From positions 1,608,717-1,672,716 of the forward strand of contig NZ_BMEM01000001.1 of the NCBI RefSeq assembly GCF_014636495.1: DNA of 64,000 nt, read 5' to 3'. The DNA is from Ornithinimicrobium tianjinense. GTDB taxonomy: Bacteria > Actinomycetota > Actinomycetes > Actinomycetales > Dermatophilaceae. The notes beneath the pieces are model-generated. The model did no database searches. It was not told where the DNA came from and was given only the letters and a program-made list of their open reading frames with translations. Below, piece by piece: positions 16,549 through 30,409 of the stretch (the stretch's first letter is position 1; every line of letters begins with the position of its first letter). A program made the translations under genes and the position numbers.

Positions 16549-17759
16549 AGCGCCGCGCGCAGCTCCTCGACGCGGTCGAGCCGTTCCCAGGTGAAGGCGT
16601 TGTCGACCCCGGGCGCCTCGCTGCGGCCGAAGTGCCCGTAGGCGGCGGTCGGCTGGTAGATCGGGCGCAGCAGGTCGAGCTGGTCCACGATGGCTGCCGG
16701 CCGGAGGTCGAAGACCTTGGTCACGGCGTCCTGGATGCGGTCGACCGGCACGCTCTCCGTCCCGAAGGTCTCGACGTACAGCCCGACCGGGTGGGCCGTG
16801 CCGATCGCGTAGGCCACCTGGATCTCGCACCGCCGCGCCAGTCCCGCCGCCACGACGTGCTTGGCCACCCAGCGCATGGCGTAGGCGGCGGAACGGTCCA
16901 CCTTCGACGGGTCCTTGCCGGAGAACGCGCCACCTCCGTGCCGGGCCATGCCGCCATAGGTGTCGACGATGATCTTGCGCCCGGTCAGCCCCGCGTCGCC
17001 CATCGGACCCCCGATGGTGAAGACCCCCGTGGGGTTGACCAGCAGCCGGTAGCCCTCGGTCTGCAGGTCCAGCCCCGCGTCGCGCGCCTCCGCCAGGACG
17101 GGACCGATGACCCGCTCGCGGATGTCGGGACCGAGCTGGTCCTGCAGGGAGATGTCGCTGGCGTGCTGGGTCGACAGCACGACGGTGTCGAGGCGGACGG
17201 CCCGGTCGCCGTCGTAGGCGATCGTGACCTGGGTCTTGCCGTCCGGCCGCAGGTAGTCCAGCTCTCCGCTCTTGCGGACCGACGCCAGGCGCTCGGCGAG
17301 CCGGTGCGCGAGGTAGATCGGCACCGGCATCAGCTCCGGGGTGTCGTCGCAGGCGTACCCGAACATCAGGCCCTGGTCGCCGGCGCCCTGCACGTCGTAG
17401 CGGTCGACCTCGGCCACGCCGCGGGTGGCGAGGGCGGTGTCGACCCCGACGGCGATGTCTGTGGACTGCTCGCCGATCGAGACCTCCACGCCGCAGGTGC
17501 GGCCGTCGAAGCCCTTGTGGGAGTTGTCGTAGCCGATCCCCAGGATGGTCTCGCGGACGATCCGGGGAATGTCGGCATACCCCTCCGTGCGGACCTCACC
17601 GGCCACGTGGACCAGTCCCGTGGTCACCATCGTCTCCACGGCCACCCGGGAATGGGGGTCCTGGCGGAGCAGCTCGTCGAGGATGCCGTCGCTGATCTGG
17701 TCGCAGATCTTGTCGGGGTGCCCCTCGGTGACGGACTCGGACGTGAACAGGCGGGCCAT
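16545..17759 (-). CDS. metK: S-adenosylmethionine synthetase
   Basis: 404 aa, the normal length. It makes SAM from methionine and ATP in the cytosol. Signatures: [13 protein letters not shown] at the N-terminus (ATP/Met site), [12 protein letters not shown], the catalytic loop [19 protein letters not shown] and the C-terminal GHFGR. The ATG at 17759 has GAGGAG five to six bases upstream. The 82-bp gap to coaBC holds a TAGACT at 17801-17806 (minus) that could be a -10 element, but no -35 is visible and the gap is too short for a SAM riboswitch. It is followed by priA with a 4-nt overlap. Confidence 0.97.
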   Translation of the reverse strand: MARLFTSESVTEGHPDKICDQISDGILDELLRQDPHSRVAVETMVTTGLVHVAGEVRTEGYADIPRIVRETILGIGYDNSHKGFDGRTCGVEVSIGEQSTDIAVGVDTALATRGVAEVDRYDVQGAGDQGLMFGYACDDTPELMPVPIYLAHRLAERLASVRKSGELDYLRPDGKTQVTIAYDGDRAVRLDTVVLSTQHASDISLQDQLGPDIRERVIGPVLAEARDAGLDLQTEGYRLLVNPTGVFTIGGPMGDAGLTGRKIIVDTYGGMARHGGGAFSGKDPSKVDRSAAYAMRWVAKHVVAAGLARRCEIQVAYAIGTAHPVGLYVETFGTESVPVDRIQDAVTKVFDLRPAAIVDQLDLLRPIYQPTAAYGHFGRSEAPGVDNAFTWERLDRVEELRAAL

Positions 17760-17841
17760 AGGTCTCCTCGCGGTTGCAGCGGCTGCTGACTGACCCCCGA
17801 AGTCTAGGGCCACCTGCCCACAGACCTGGATGCCGCCCGGC

Positions 17842-19083
17842 TCAGCGCAGCTCGGGCGCGACGGTGTCCCAGATCGCCGTGGCCACCGCGGCCTTGGTCG
17901 CCGGGCCGACCGTGACGACCTCCTGGGTGCCTGGACGCAGCAGGTGCACGGTGTTGTCGTCCTGTCCGAACGCCTTGCCGCCGCCCACCTCGTTGGCCAC
18001 CAGCAGGTCGCACCCCTTGCGCTCGAGCTTGGCGCGCGCGTGGTGCAGGACGTCGCCCGACTCGTCACCCGTCTCGGCGGCGAAACCCACCACGTAGGGC
18101 GTGCGGCTCTCACCCCGGGCGGCCACCAGACCGGCCAGGATGTCGGGGTTGCGCACCAGCTCGACGGTGGGCGCGCTCTCGTCACCGTCCCCGTGGCTCT
18201 TCTTGATCTTGGTGCCGACGTAGTGCCTGGGCCGGAAGTCGGCGACCGCAGCGGCCATGACCACCACGTCGACGTCGCCCGCTGACACCAGCCCGGTCAG
18301 CTGCTCCTGCAGCTCCAGCGCGGACTCGACCCGCACCACCTCGCACCCCGGCGGCGTGGCGAGGTCCACGTTGGCCGCCACCAGCGTGACGTGCGCACCG
18401 CGCAGGGCCGCCTCGGCGGCCACGGCATACCCCTGCTTGCCGGAGGAACGGTTGCCCAGGAAGCGCACGGGGTCGAGCGCCTCGCGCGTGCCACCGGCGG
18501 AGACCACGACCCGGCGGCCGGCCAGGTCGTCGCCCGGGGACGTCCCGGCTCGTGGTCCGCCCTCGACGGCCGCCAGCGCGGCCGCCACGATGTCCTCAGG
18601 CTCGGGCAGGCGGCCCGGCCCGCTGTCCTTGCCCGTCAGCCGGCCCGAGGCCGGATCGACGACGACGACCCCCCGCTCCCTGAGCAGAGCGACGTTGGCG
18701 ACGGTCGCCGGGTGCAGCCACATCTCGGTGTGCATGGCGGGGGCCATCACCACCGGGCAGGCCGCGGTGAGCAGCGTCGTGGTGAGCAGGTCGTCCGCCA
18801 GCCCGTGCGCGGCCCGCGCCAGCAGGTCCGCGGTGGCCGGCGCCACGAGCACCAGGTCGGCCTCGTGGCCGAGGCGCACGTGGTTGACGCTCGGCACCTG
18901 GTCCCAGACCTCGGTGGTCACGGGCCGGCCGCTCAGCGCCTCCCAGGTGGGGGCGCCGACGAAGCGGAGCGCCGCGGCCGTGGGGACCACGTCCACCTGG
19001 TGGCCGGCCTCCGTGAGGAGGCGCAGCACGAGCGCGGCCTTGTAGGCGGCGATCCCGCCCGACACGCCCAGGACGACGCGCAT
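17842..19083 (-). CDS. coaBC: Bifunctional phosphopantothenoylcysteine decarboxylase / phosphopantothenate-cysteine ligase
   Basis: 413 aa. It catalyses two steps of coenzyme A synthesis. The N-terminal flavoprotein (CoaC, about residues 1-180) shows [13 protein letters not shown], the catalytic-His region [10 protein letters not shown] and PAMHTEMW; the usual Asn of PAMNxxMW is His here, which is worth noting. The C-terminal CoaB half (about 190-410) has [40 protein letters not shown] (the KIKK nucleotide loop) and [14 protein letters not shown]. The ATG is at 19083, 11 bp after rpoZ. Membership of the gmk-rpoZ-coaBC-metK block is typical. Confidence 0.95.
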   Translation of the reverse strand: MRVVLGVSGGIAAYKAALVLRLLTEAGHQVDVVPTAAALRFVGAPTWEALSGRPVTTEVWDQVPSVNHVRLGHEADLVLVAPATADLLARAAHGLADDLLTTTLLTAACPVVMAPAMHTEMWLHPATVANVALLRERGVVVVDPASGRLTGKDSGPGRLPEPEDIVAAALAAVEGGPRAGTSPGDDLAGRRVVVSAGGTREALDPVRFLGNRSSGKQGYAVAAEAALRGAHVTLVAANVDLATPPGCEVVRVESALELQEQLTGLVSAGDVDVVVMAAAVADFRPRHYVGTKIKKSHGDGDESAPTVELVRNPDILAGLVAARGESRTPYVVGFAAETGDESGDVLHHARAKLERKGCDLLVANEVGGGKAFGQDDNTVHLLRPGTQEVVTVGPATKAAVATAIWDTVAPELR

Positions 19084-19094
19084 GCGTGCGCCTG

Positions 19095-19367
19095 TCAGCT
19101 CTCGGGGTGGCTGACCTGCAGCTTGCCCTGGTCGATCTCGTGCATCGCGATCGACAGGGGCTTGTCCGTGGCGTCAGCCTCCACGAGCGGGCCGACGTAC
19201 TCGAGCAGGCCCTCGGAGAGCTGGGCGTAGTAGGCGTTGATCTGACGGGCGCGCTTGGCGGCGTAGATCACCAGGGCGTACTTGCTGTCCGCGCGCTCGA
19301 GCAGGGAGTCGATCGGCGGGTTGGTGATGCCGTCCGGGTGGGCGATGGTGCCGGTCACGTCGTTCAC
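19095..19367 (-). CDS. rpoZ: RNA polymerase omega subunit
   Basis: 90 aa. The omega subunit binds and stabilises the beta' subunit of RNA polymerase. It contains [20 protein letters not shown] and [15 protein letters not shown], the conserved RpoZ helices, and an actinobacterial C-terminus ([14 protein letters not shown]). The GTG start at 19367 overlaps the gmk stop (GTGA), with AAAGGA very close upstream (3-4 nt); a second in-frame GTG three codons later has a longer spacing and is an alternative. Position between gmk and coaBC is conserved. Confidence 0.95.
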   Translation of the reverse strand: MNDVTGTIAHPDGITNPPIDSLLERADSKYALVIYAAKRARQINAYYAQLSEGLLEYVGPLVEADATDKPLSIAMHEIDQGKLQVSHPES

Positions 19368-19921
19368 GATTCCTTTGCAGGGTGGGGGTCAACCATCAAT
19401 GATACGAGTTCCTCGGCCGCCCGGGCGACGTCGTCGTTGACGATCACGACGTCGAACTCCTCGGCTGCGGCCAGCTCGGTGCGGGCGGTCGCCAGACGCA
19501 CCTCCCGCTCCTCCTCCGACTCCGTGCCCCGGCCCACGAGCCGCAGCACGAGCTCGTCCCACGACGGCGGGGCCAGGAAGACGAAGTAGGCGTCGGGCAT
19601 CGAGGCACGGACCTGGCGGGCACCCTGCAGGTCGATCTCGAGCATGGCGGGCCGGCCCTCGGCCAGGGCCCGCAGCACGGGCTCGCGCGGAGTGCCGTAG
19701 CTGGCACGCCCGTGCACGACGGCCGACTCCAGGAGCTCCCCCTCTCGCTCCAGCCGGGCGAACTCCTCGTCGCTGACGAAGTAGTAGTGCTCCCCGTGCA
19801 CCTCTCCCGGACGGGGAGGACGGGTGGTCGCCGACACCGAGAGCCACACCTCCGGGTGGTGCTCCCGCACGTAGGCCGCGACGGTCCCCTTCCCGACCGC
19901 GGTGGGGCCCGCCAGCACCAC
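19364..19921 (-). CDS. gmk: Guanylate kinase
   Basis: 185 aa from the GTG at 19921. It phosphorylates GMP to GDP. The P-loop GPTAVGKGT lies only five residues from this start; [20 protein letters not shown] (GMP-binding), [11 protein letters not shown] and a LID region ([17 protein letters not shown]) follow. This start leaves almost nothing before the P-loop, whereas relatives have 15-25 residues. The frame is open upstream with no ATG/GTG/TTG, up to a CTG at 19990 that overlaps the mihF TGA (CTGA) and would give a natural (M)STAPDAHPG... N-terminus. A CTG start is therefore possible; the conservative start is reported. Confidence 0.9.
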   Translation of the reverse strand: MVLAGPTAVGKGTVAAYVREHHPEVWLSVSATTRPPRPGEVHGEHYYFVSDEEFARLEREGELLESAVVHGRASYGTPREPVLRALAEGRPAMLEIDLQGARQVRASMPDAYFVFLAPPSWDELVLRLVGRGTESEEEREVRLATARTELAAAEEFDVVIVNDDVARAAEELVSLMVDPHPAKES

Positions 19922-19986
19922 GAGGCGACGACCGGCCGCACCCGGGATCGGCGCGGTGCTCCCGGGGTGGGCGTCTGGGGCCGTGC

Positions 19987-20304
19987 TCAGCGCTCGCCGA
20001 AGCGGTCGAGCAGCTGCGCCACCTGGTTGGCGCCCAGGCCGCGCACCCGCCGGCTCTCGGAGATCCCGATCTCCTCCATCACCTGACGCGCCCGCACGCG
20101 TCCCACCCCCGGCATGGACTCCAGCAGGGCCGAGACCTTCATCTTGCCGATGACGTCGTTGGTGCGACCCTCGTCGATGACGTCCTTGAGCCTGCCCTGG
20201 GCGTTCTTCAGCCTGTTCTTCACCTCGGCGCGCTCGCGGCGCGCCGCGGCCGCCTTGGCGAGCGCCTCGGCGCGCTGCTCCGGCGTCAACTGGGGAAGGG
20301 CCAC
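19987..20304 (-). CDS. mihF: Integration host factor, actinobacterial type (mIHF)
   Basis: 105 aa. This is the essential nucleoid-associated protein of Actinobacteria, unrelated in fold to IHF-alpha/beta of enterics. It has an N-terminal basic Ala/Arg/Lys-rich helix ([20 protein letters not shown]) and a helix-two-turn-helix DNA-binding region with [19 protein letters not shown] (about residues 57-75) ending [10 protein letters not shown]. The GTG start at 20304 has GAGGAG seven bases upstream. A good promoter lies just upstream, across the end of pyrF, so mihF-gmk-rpoZ-coaBC-metK-priA can be transcribed separately from the pyr operon. Confidence 0.93.
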   Translation of the reverse strand: MALPQLTPEQRAEALAKAAAARRERAEVKNRLKNAQGRLKDVIDEGRTNDVIGKMKVSALLESMPGVGRVRARQVMEEIGISESRRVRGLGANQVAQLLDRFGER

Positions 20305-20361
20305 TGTCGAACTCCTCGGTGGTGTCGGTGGGCGGAGCCGGGCGGGTGCCCGCTGCTAGGC

Positions 20362-20391
20362 GAACCTATCGAGTGACGGTGGGGCGTGCCA
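20362..20391 (-). promoter_or_regulatory. Promoter for mihF and downstream genes
   Basis: Minus strand: TTGGCA (20391-20386), 18-nt spacer, TAGGTT (20367-20362). Both hexamers fit the housekeeping actinobacterial consensus. It overlaps the 3' end of pyrF and lies 57 bp upstream of the mihF start. Confidence 0.6.
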
Positions 20392-21247
20392 ACCCCGGAG
20401 GTCCGGGCCGGCCGCCCAGCGCCTCCGCGAGCTCGCCGGACCAGCGCCGCGCGGACTCGGTCAGCGCGTCCTGGTCAGGTCCTGCAGCGAGGACTCCCCG
20501 GCTGATCGGCACCAGCACCCGCTCGGTCATCCCGGCGAAGGTGCGAGCGACGTCCTGCGGACCGGCACCCTGCGCGCCCACGCCAGGCGCGAGCACCGGT
20601 GCACCGCACCCGACGAGGTCGACCCCCATCTCCTCCGGCGGCCGGGGCAGCGTGGCGCCGACGACGAGCCCGACGTCGCCGAACGGCGCCATCCCCCGGA
20701 CGTCCTCGGCGACCGCAGCGACCACGCGCGCGGCCACGGTGGGCTCCCCGACCAGCTGCACGTCGCGACCCTCGGGGTTGGACGTCAGGCCGAGCACCCA
20801 GAGCCCCCGTCCGGTCCGGCGGGCCAGGTCGAGGGCAGGGCGGAGCGAGCCGTAGCCGAGATAGGGACTTACGGTGATGGAGTCAGCGGCGAGCGGTCGC
20901 CCCTCGCCGAGGTAGGCCTCGGCGTAGGCGCCCATGGTCGAGCCGATGTCGCCGCGCTTGACGTCGAGGACCGTGAGCAGGCCCCGCTCGCGGGCCGCCG
21001 CCAGGGTCTCCTCCAGCACGGCCAGGCCCGCGGCCCCGTGCCGCTCGTAGAAGGCGGCCTGCGGCTTGACGGCCGCGCAGTGCCCTGCCACGGCGTCGAG
21101 CACCGTGAGGCTGAAGCGGCGCACGCCCTCCGGCGTGTCGGGCAGGCCCCACGACGCGAGCAGGTGCGCGTGCGGGTCGATCCCCACGCAGAGGGGCCCT
21201 GCGGCCGCCATCGCGGCCGCCAGTCGGGTGCCGAAGTGCTGGGTCAC
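20366..21247 (-). CDS. pyrF: Orotidine 5'-phosphate decarboxylase (type 2)
   Basis: 293 aa. Last step of UMP synthesis. The type 2 (actinobacterial) pattern is clear: CVGIDPHAHLLASWGL near residues 19-34, VKPQAAFYERHG, the catalytic LTVLDVKRGDIGSTM (Lys/Asp charged network) and ISRGVLAAGP near the end. The GTG at 21247 overlaps the pyrD TGA (GTGA) and is preceded by GAGGAGAG. The frame is open further upstream inside pyrD, but the extension is unrelated. It is the last gene of the pyr operon. Confidence 0.95.
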   Translation of the reverse strand: MTQHFGTRLAAAMAAAGPLCVGIDPHAHLLASWGLPDTPEGVRRFSLTVLDAVAGHCAAVKPQAAFYERHGAAGLAVLEETLAAARERGLLTVLDVKRGDIGSTMGAYAEAYLGEGRPLAADSITVSPYLGYGSLRPALDLARRTGRGLWVLGLTSNPEGRDVQLVGEPTVAARVVAAVAEDVRGMAPFGDVGLVVGATLPRPPEEMGVDLVGCGAPVLAPGVGAQGAGPQDVARTFAGMTERVLVPISRGVLAAGPDQDALTESARRWSGELAEALGGRPGPPGLARPTVTR

Positions 21248-22119
21248 GGTTCTCTCCTCGTTGTTCGGGTATGCGGTGCGCGCCCGGCTCGCGCTGGGGT
21301 CGCCGTCGGCGCCGACAGCTCCTCCAGCACGGCGTCCCGGACCCGCCAGAGCAGGGTGGGGTCGGCCCACAGGCCGGTCCCGAGCTGGACGGCCGCGGCG
21401 CCCTCCCGGACGGCGACCCGCGCGCTCTCCTCGGAGTGGATGCCGCCGGCGATGACGAGCGGGGCACCGGGCCAGCGCTGCTCACGGGCGGCCTCAACGA
21501 GCTGCCGCAGGCCGCTGAGGCCGAGGGCGGCGGTCGACGGTCCCGACCACCAGCGCCCGGGCGCCAGCGGGACCTGGGCGGCGAGGACGACCGCGGTGGC
21601 GCCGCCGGCGACGGCGGACCGCGCGCGGCCGACGAGGTCGGGCCCGGCCACCGACAGTCGGGCGAGCAGGTGCTGGCCTCGCGGAGAGGCCTCGCGCACC
21701 CTCGACATGCTGCGGAGCACCTCCTGCTCGTCCGCGGCGCGCAGGTCCACCTCCACGGCCTGCAGCACGTCGGCGTCGGCGTGCCTGCGCAGCCTGTCCA
21801 GGACAGCGGCCAGGTCACCGGTCGTCCGGCCCCGCAGCGCCACGCACACGGTGAGCCCACGGGCCGCTGCCCACGCCATGACGTCCTCGACGGCAGACGC
21901 CCGGACCGACCGGGCGTCCTCGTGGTCGAGGCCTCCCACGCCGAGGCCGTGCACGACCGTCCGTCCCACCCGCGTGCGTCTCGACCCGGCTTCCACCGGA
22001 CCCGCCACCAGGGGGACGTCCAGCAGGGGGCCGAAGCGAGCCAGCGCCCGGGGGTCGGTGACCGCGCCCGCCCCGAGCCACACGGGCGGCACTCCTGCGG
22101 ACCCGGTCACACCCGTCAT
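21244..22119 (-). CDS. Dihydroorotate dehydrogenase-like protein, highly divergent
   Basis: 291 aa, in the position of pyrD beside pyrK, and recognisable as a TIM barrel of the PyrD family by overall order (VPLVAGPVEAG, VVHGLGVGGL, LQAVEVDLRAAD, GLSGLRQLVE, LVIAGGIHSEESARVAV, VQLGTGLWADP). Residues that bind FMN and orotate in class 1B enzymes are missing: the NISCPN segment reads EVDLRA, the catalytic KLSPN strand reads ARLSVAG, the INT motif reads VLAA, and the Asn of the NxIGLQN loop is gone. Only the C-terminal phosphate-binding GGI/GTG elements remain. The ATG overlaps the pyrK stop. It may lack dehydrogenase activity or use another substrate. Confidence 0.7.
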   Translation of the reverse strand: MTGVTGSAGVPPVWLGAGAVTDPRALARFGPLLDVPLVAGPVEAGSRRTRVGRTVVHGLGVGGLDHEDARSVRASAVEDVMAWAAARGLTVCVALRGRTTGDLAAVLDRLRRHADADVLQAVEVDLRAADEQEVLRSMSRVREASPRGQHLLARLSVAGPDLVGRARSAVAGGATAVVLAAQVPLAPGRWWSGPSTAALGLSGLRQLVEAAREQRWPGAPLVIAGGIHSEESARVAVREGAAAVQLGTGLWADPTLLWRVRDAVLEELSAPTATPARAGRAPHTRTTRREP

Positions 22120-22936
22120 CGGGTCGGTCCGTCCACGAGCAGCTCGCCGGGTACGACCGGTCCTTCCAGGCACGGCCGCAGCACGCCGCCTGAACCCTCC
22201 GCGCCGTCTCCGACCTCCAGGTCGCAGCTGCCGCACAGGCCGGTCCCGCACACCACCGGCGCCTCCAGGTCCAGGGCCGCGACGCGCACCACCCGCTGAC
22301 GCCCCAGGCCTGCGACCGCGACCTCGCGCAACACGGGACGGGGCGCAGCGGCATACACCACCGCGGGATCGACGGCGGGGTCGTCGAGCAGGCGCTCCAA
22401 CGCGGCTGGCAGGTCCTCGGGCAGCGCGAGGACCACCGAGCGCGCGTAGCGGCGCAGGTGGACCAGGTCCAGGTGGAGCTCGGGGTCGGAGGCGCTGAGG
22501 AGGACGTGGACCGGACAGCCCCGGTCGCGCAGCTGCTCGGCCAGCCACCTCAGCGGGACCGCGCCGCCCTCGTGACCGACCAGCAGCACCGGCACCGGCT
22601 GCGCCGGAGGGGCGAAGCCGCGGCCCATCGGGCCGAGCAGCCGCCACTCCTCCCCCGGCTCCGTCCCGCGGTCGACGGGCAGCAGGAGCTCCACGGTCGT
22701 GCCGTGCACGGGATCTCCGTGGACGCCGGCCACCCAGTGCACCTCGGGCAGCACGGACCCAGCGCCGGGGCCCACCGGGACGACCACGAACTGGCCGGGC
22801 CGGCAGCGCCCCCACGGCTCCGCGTCCGGCACGCGCAACGAGACGACGTCGTGCGCGCCGGCGGCCCGGACCGCGGTCACCGTCGCCGCCCGGGCCCGGG
22901 CCGCCGCTCCCGGCGGCGTGGCAGCCTGCCCCGTGG

Positions 22937-22940
<4 letters not shown>
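22116..22940 (-). CDS. Dihydroorotate dehydrogenase electron-transfer subunit-like (PyrK family), divergent
   Basis: 274 aa. The PyrK layout is an FAD-binding barrel, NAD-binding domain and C-terminal [2Fe-2S] domain. The iron-sulfur site is intact ([11 protein letters not shown], then a fourth Cys in [10 protein letters not shown], about residues 233-262). The FAD site is not: after [10 protein letters not shown] the expected RRPISI-type segment is replaced by [12 protein letters not shown], and the NAD-domain GGGIGVAPL reads [12 protein letters not shown]. The degenerate partner PyrD lies downstream with a 4-nt overlap; carB is upstream, also with a 4-nt overlap. Electron transfer from NADH is doubtful from sequence; the family assignment rests mainly on the cysteine motif and position. 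Confidence 0.75.
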
Positions 22941-26330
<3,390 letters not shown>

Positions 26331-26344
<14 letters not shown>

Positions 26345-27512
26345 TGGCGCTCCTCTCCTGATGGGTGCTGAGCAGCTCGACGAACCGGTCGAACAGGTAC
26401 TCGGCGTCGTGCGGGCCGGCCGCGGCCTCGGGGTGGTACTGCACGCTGAAGGCGGGCACGGTTTCGCAGTGCAGCCCCTCCACGACGTCGTCGTTGAGGG
26501 CCACGTGCGAGCACCGCACCGGTCCGTATGGCGTGTCCGCCGGCTGGTCGGTCGGGACGCCCTCGGGCCAGGCGATCGCGAAGCCGTGGTTGTGACTGGT
26601 GACCTCGACCTTGCCGGTGGCGCGGTCCAGCACCGGCTGGTTGATCCCGCGGTGACCGAAGGGCAGCTTGTAGGTGCCCAGGCCTAGGGCGCGCCCGAGC
26701 AGCTGGTTGCCGAAGCAGATGCCGAAGAAGGGCACCCCGTCGTCGAGCACGCTGCGCAGCAGGTCGACCTCGTGGTCGGCGGTCGCCGGGTCCCCGGGGC
26801 CGTTGGAGAAGAAGACCCCGTCCGGCTGGAGGGCCGCGACCTCGTCGTAGCTGGTCGTGGCGGGCAGGACATGGACCTCGATGCCCCGGGCGGCCATGAG
26901 CGCCGGCGTCATGCCCTTGATCCCCAGGTCGAGCGCCGCGACCCGGAACCGGACCGGCGTCCCCTCGGGCGGCGAGACGACATACGGCTCGGAGGTCGAG
27001 ACCTCCGCGGCCAGGGCGGAGCCGGCCATCTGGGGGGCGGAGCGGACGACGGCGAGCAGCTCCTCCGTCGACCGCTGGGCGGAGGGACCGGAGAAGATGC
27101 CGACCCGCATGGCGCCGCGGTCGCGCAGGTGCCGGGTGAGCGCACGGGTGTCCACGCCGCTGATCCCGACGACGCCCGCGTCCCGGAGGGCCTGCCCGAG
27201 GTCACCCTGCGAGCGCCAGTTGGAGGGCCGGATGGCGGGGTCGCGGACGACGTAGCCCGCGACCCAGATGCGCTGGCTCTCCATGTCGACGCTGTTGACC
27301 CCGGTGTTGCCGATGTGCGGCGCCGTCATGACGACGACCTGCCGGTGGTATGACGGGTCCGTAAGGGTCTCCTGATAGCCGGTCATCCCGGTCGAGAAGA
27401 CCGCCTCCCCGACCGTCTCACCGACCGCCCCGTAGGCCTGGCCGCGGAAGCTGCGACCGTCCTCCAGGACGAGCACCGCCTGCTGCGCCTCGCTGTCGCT
27501 CACTGTCGTCAC
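26331..27512 (-). CDS. carA: Carbamoyl-phosphate synthase small subunit
   Basis: 393 aa. This is the glutaminase partner of CarB. The N-terminal domain contains [15 protein letters not shown] and the [17 protein letters not shown] signature; the C-terminal class I amidotransferase domain has FFSNGPGDP, the nucleophile [22 protein letters not shown] and a catalytic YHPE near the end. The GTG start at 27512 overlaps the pyrC TGA, with GGAGGAG upstream. The carA stop overlaps the carB start by 14 nt, tying the 1:1 subunit synthesis together. Confidence 0.96.
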
Positions 27513-28839
27513 CGCTGCTCCTCCGTGCCCCACACGAGGCCCTCGCGCGCGGTCACCGTGCCGCGCAGGATGGTCATGTGGACCGCGCCGGTGAGCTCGC
27601 GACCGTGCCAGGGGTTGTTGCGGGACAGCGAGCGCGACAGTGCCGCGTCGACCGTGACCTTGCGGGTGGGGTCGACCAGCGTCAGGTTGGCCGGCGCGCC
27701 GGCGACGACGCCCTGCCCCTGGGTGCTCAGCCGCGCGATCCGCGCGGGCGCGGTGGACATGGTCCGGGCCACGTCGGCCCAGGTCATCTGTCCGCTCGCG
27801 ACCATCGTGGTGCTGACGACCCCGAGTGCCGTCTCCAGGCCGAGCATCCCGAAGGCCGCGTCGACGAACGCGTGCTCCTTGTCCTGACGGACGTGCGGGG
27901 CGTGGTCGGTCGCCACGCAGTCGATCGTCCCGTCGGCCAGCGCCTCCCGCAGCACGAGGGTGTCCTCGGTCGGCCGCAGGGGCGGGTTGACCTTGTAGAC
28001 GGGGTCGTAGCCGGAGAGCAGGTCCTGGGTCAGCATGAGGTGGTGAGGGGTCACCTCGGCGGTCACGTCGATGCCCTGCGCCTTGGCCCACCGGATCACC
28101 TCCACGCTGCCGGCCGTGGAGACGTGCGCGACGTGGACACGCGAGCCGGTGTGGCGGGCGAGCATGACGTCGCGGGCGACCACGACCTCCTCGGCCACCG
28201 AGGGCCACCCGGGGAGGCCGAGGCGCCCGGACAGCTCGCCCTCGTGGCAGCAGGCGGTGCCGTCGGCCAGGCGCGGGTCCTGGCTGTGCTGGGAGACCAC
28301 GCCGTCGAAGGCCTTGACGTACTCCAGAGCACGGCGCATGAGCCGTGCGTCGTGGACGCACCGGCCGTCGTCGGAGAAGACCCGCACCTGCGCCCGCGAG
28401 CGGGCCATCAGTCCCAGCTCGGCGAGCTCCTCGCCCGCGAGGCCCTTGGTGACGGCCCCGACGGGGTGCACGTCGACGTAGCCGGCCCGGCGGCCGAGGT
28501 CGAGGACGCGCTCGGCGACCTCTGCGTTGTCGGTGACGGGGTTGGTGTTGGCCATCGCGAAGACGGCCGTGTAGCCGCCGAGCGCGGCGGCCTGGGAACC
28601 GGTCTCGACCGTCTCGGCGTCCTCCCGGCCGGGCTCGCGCAGGTGGGTGTGGAGGTCCACGAGGCCGGGGAGCAGGACCAGCCCGTCGGCGTGGAGGCGC
28701 TGGGTGCGCTCCGGGGCCTGCTCTGCGGCGTCGGCGCCGAGCACGGCGATGCGTCCGTCCACCAGGAGGACGTCCTGCACGCCCCGGCCGAGGACGTCCG
28801 CCCCGGTGATCAGGAGGCTGGGGGTCTGGGCGGCTGGGC

Positions 28840-28843
<4 letters not shown>
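27509..28843 (-). CDS. pyrC: Dihydroorotase
   Basis: 444 aa. Third step of UMP synthesis, zinc-dependent ring closure of carbamoyl aspartate. The metal site motifs are present: [20 protein letters not shown] (His-x-His, about residues 60-75), a region [32 protein letters not shown] and CVATDHAPH. The carbamylated lysine is probably replaced by Asp, as DDGRCVHD near residue 155 is the equivalent segment in type I actinobacterial enzymes; this is an inference. The GTG start at 28843 overlaps the pyrB stop. It sits in the pyrB-pyrC-carA order typical of Actinobacteria. Confidence 0.95.
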
Positions 28844-30377
<1,534 letters not shown>

Positions 30378-30409
30378 TTAAAGGATGGTTCTGGTGCGGG
30401 CCCAGACTA

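Noticed and set aside
17760..17841. SAM riboswitch upstream of metK
   Set aside because: The 82-bp gap is too short and lacks the conserved SAM-I/II/IV blocks.
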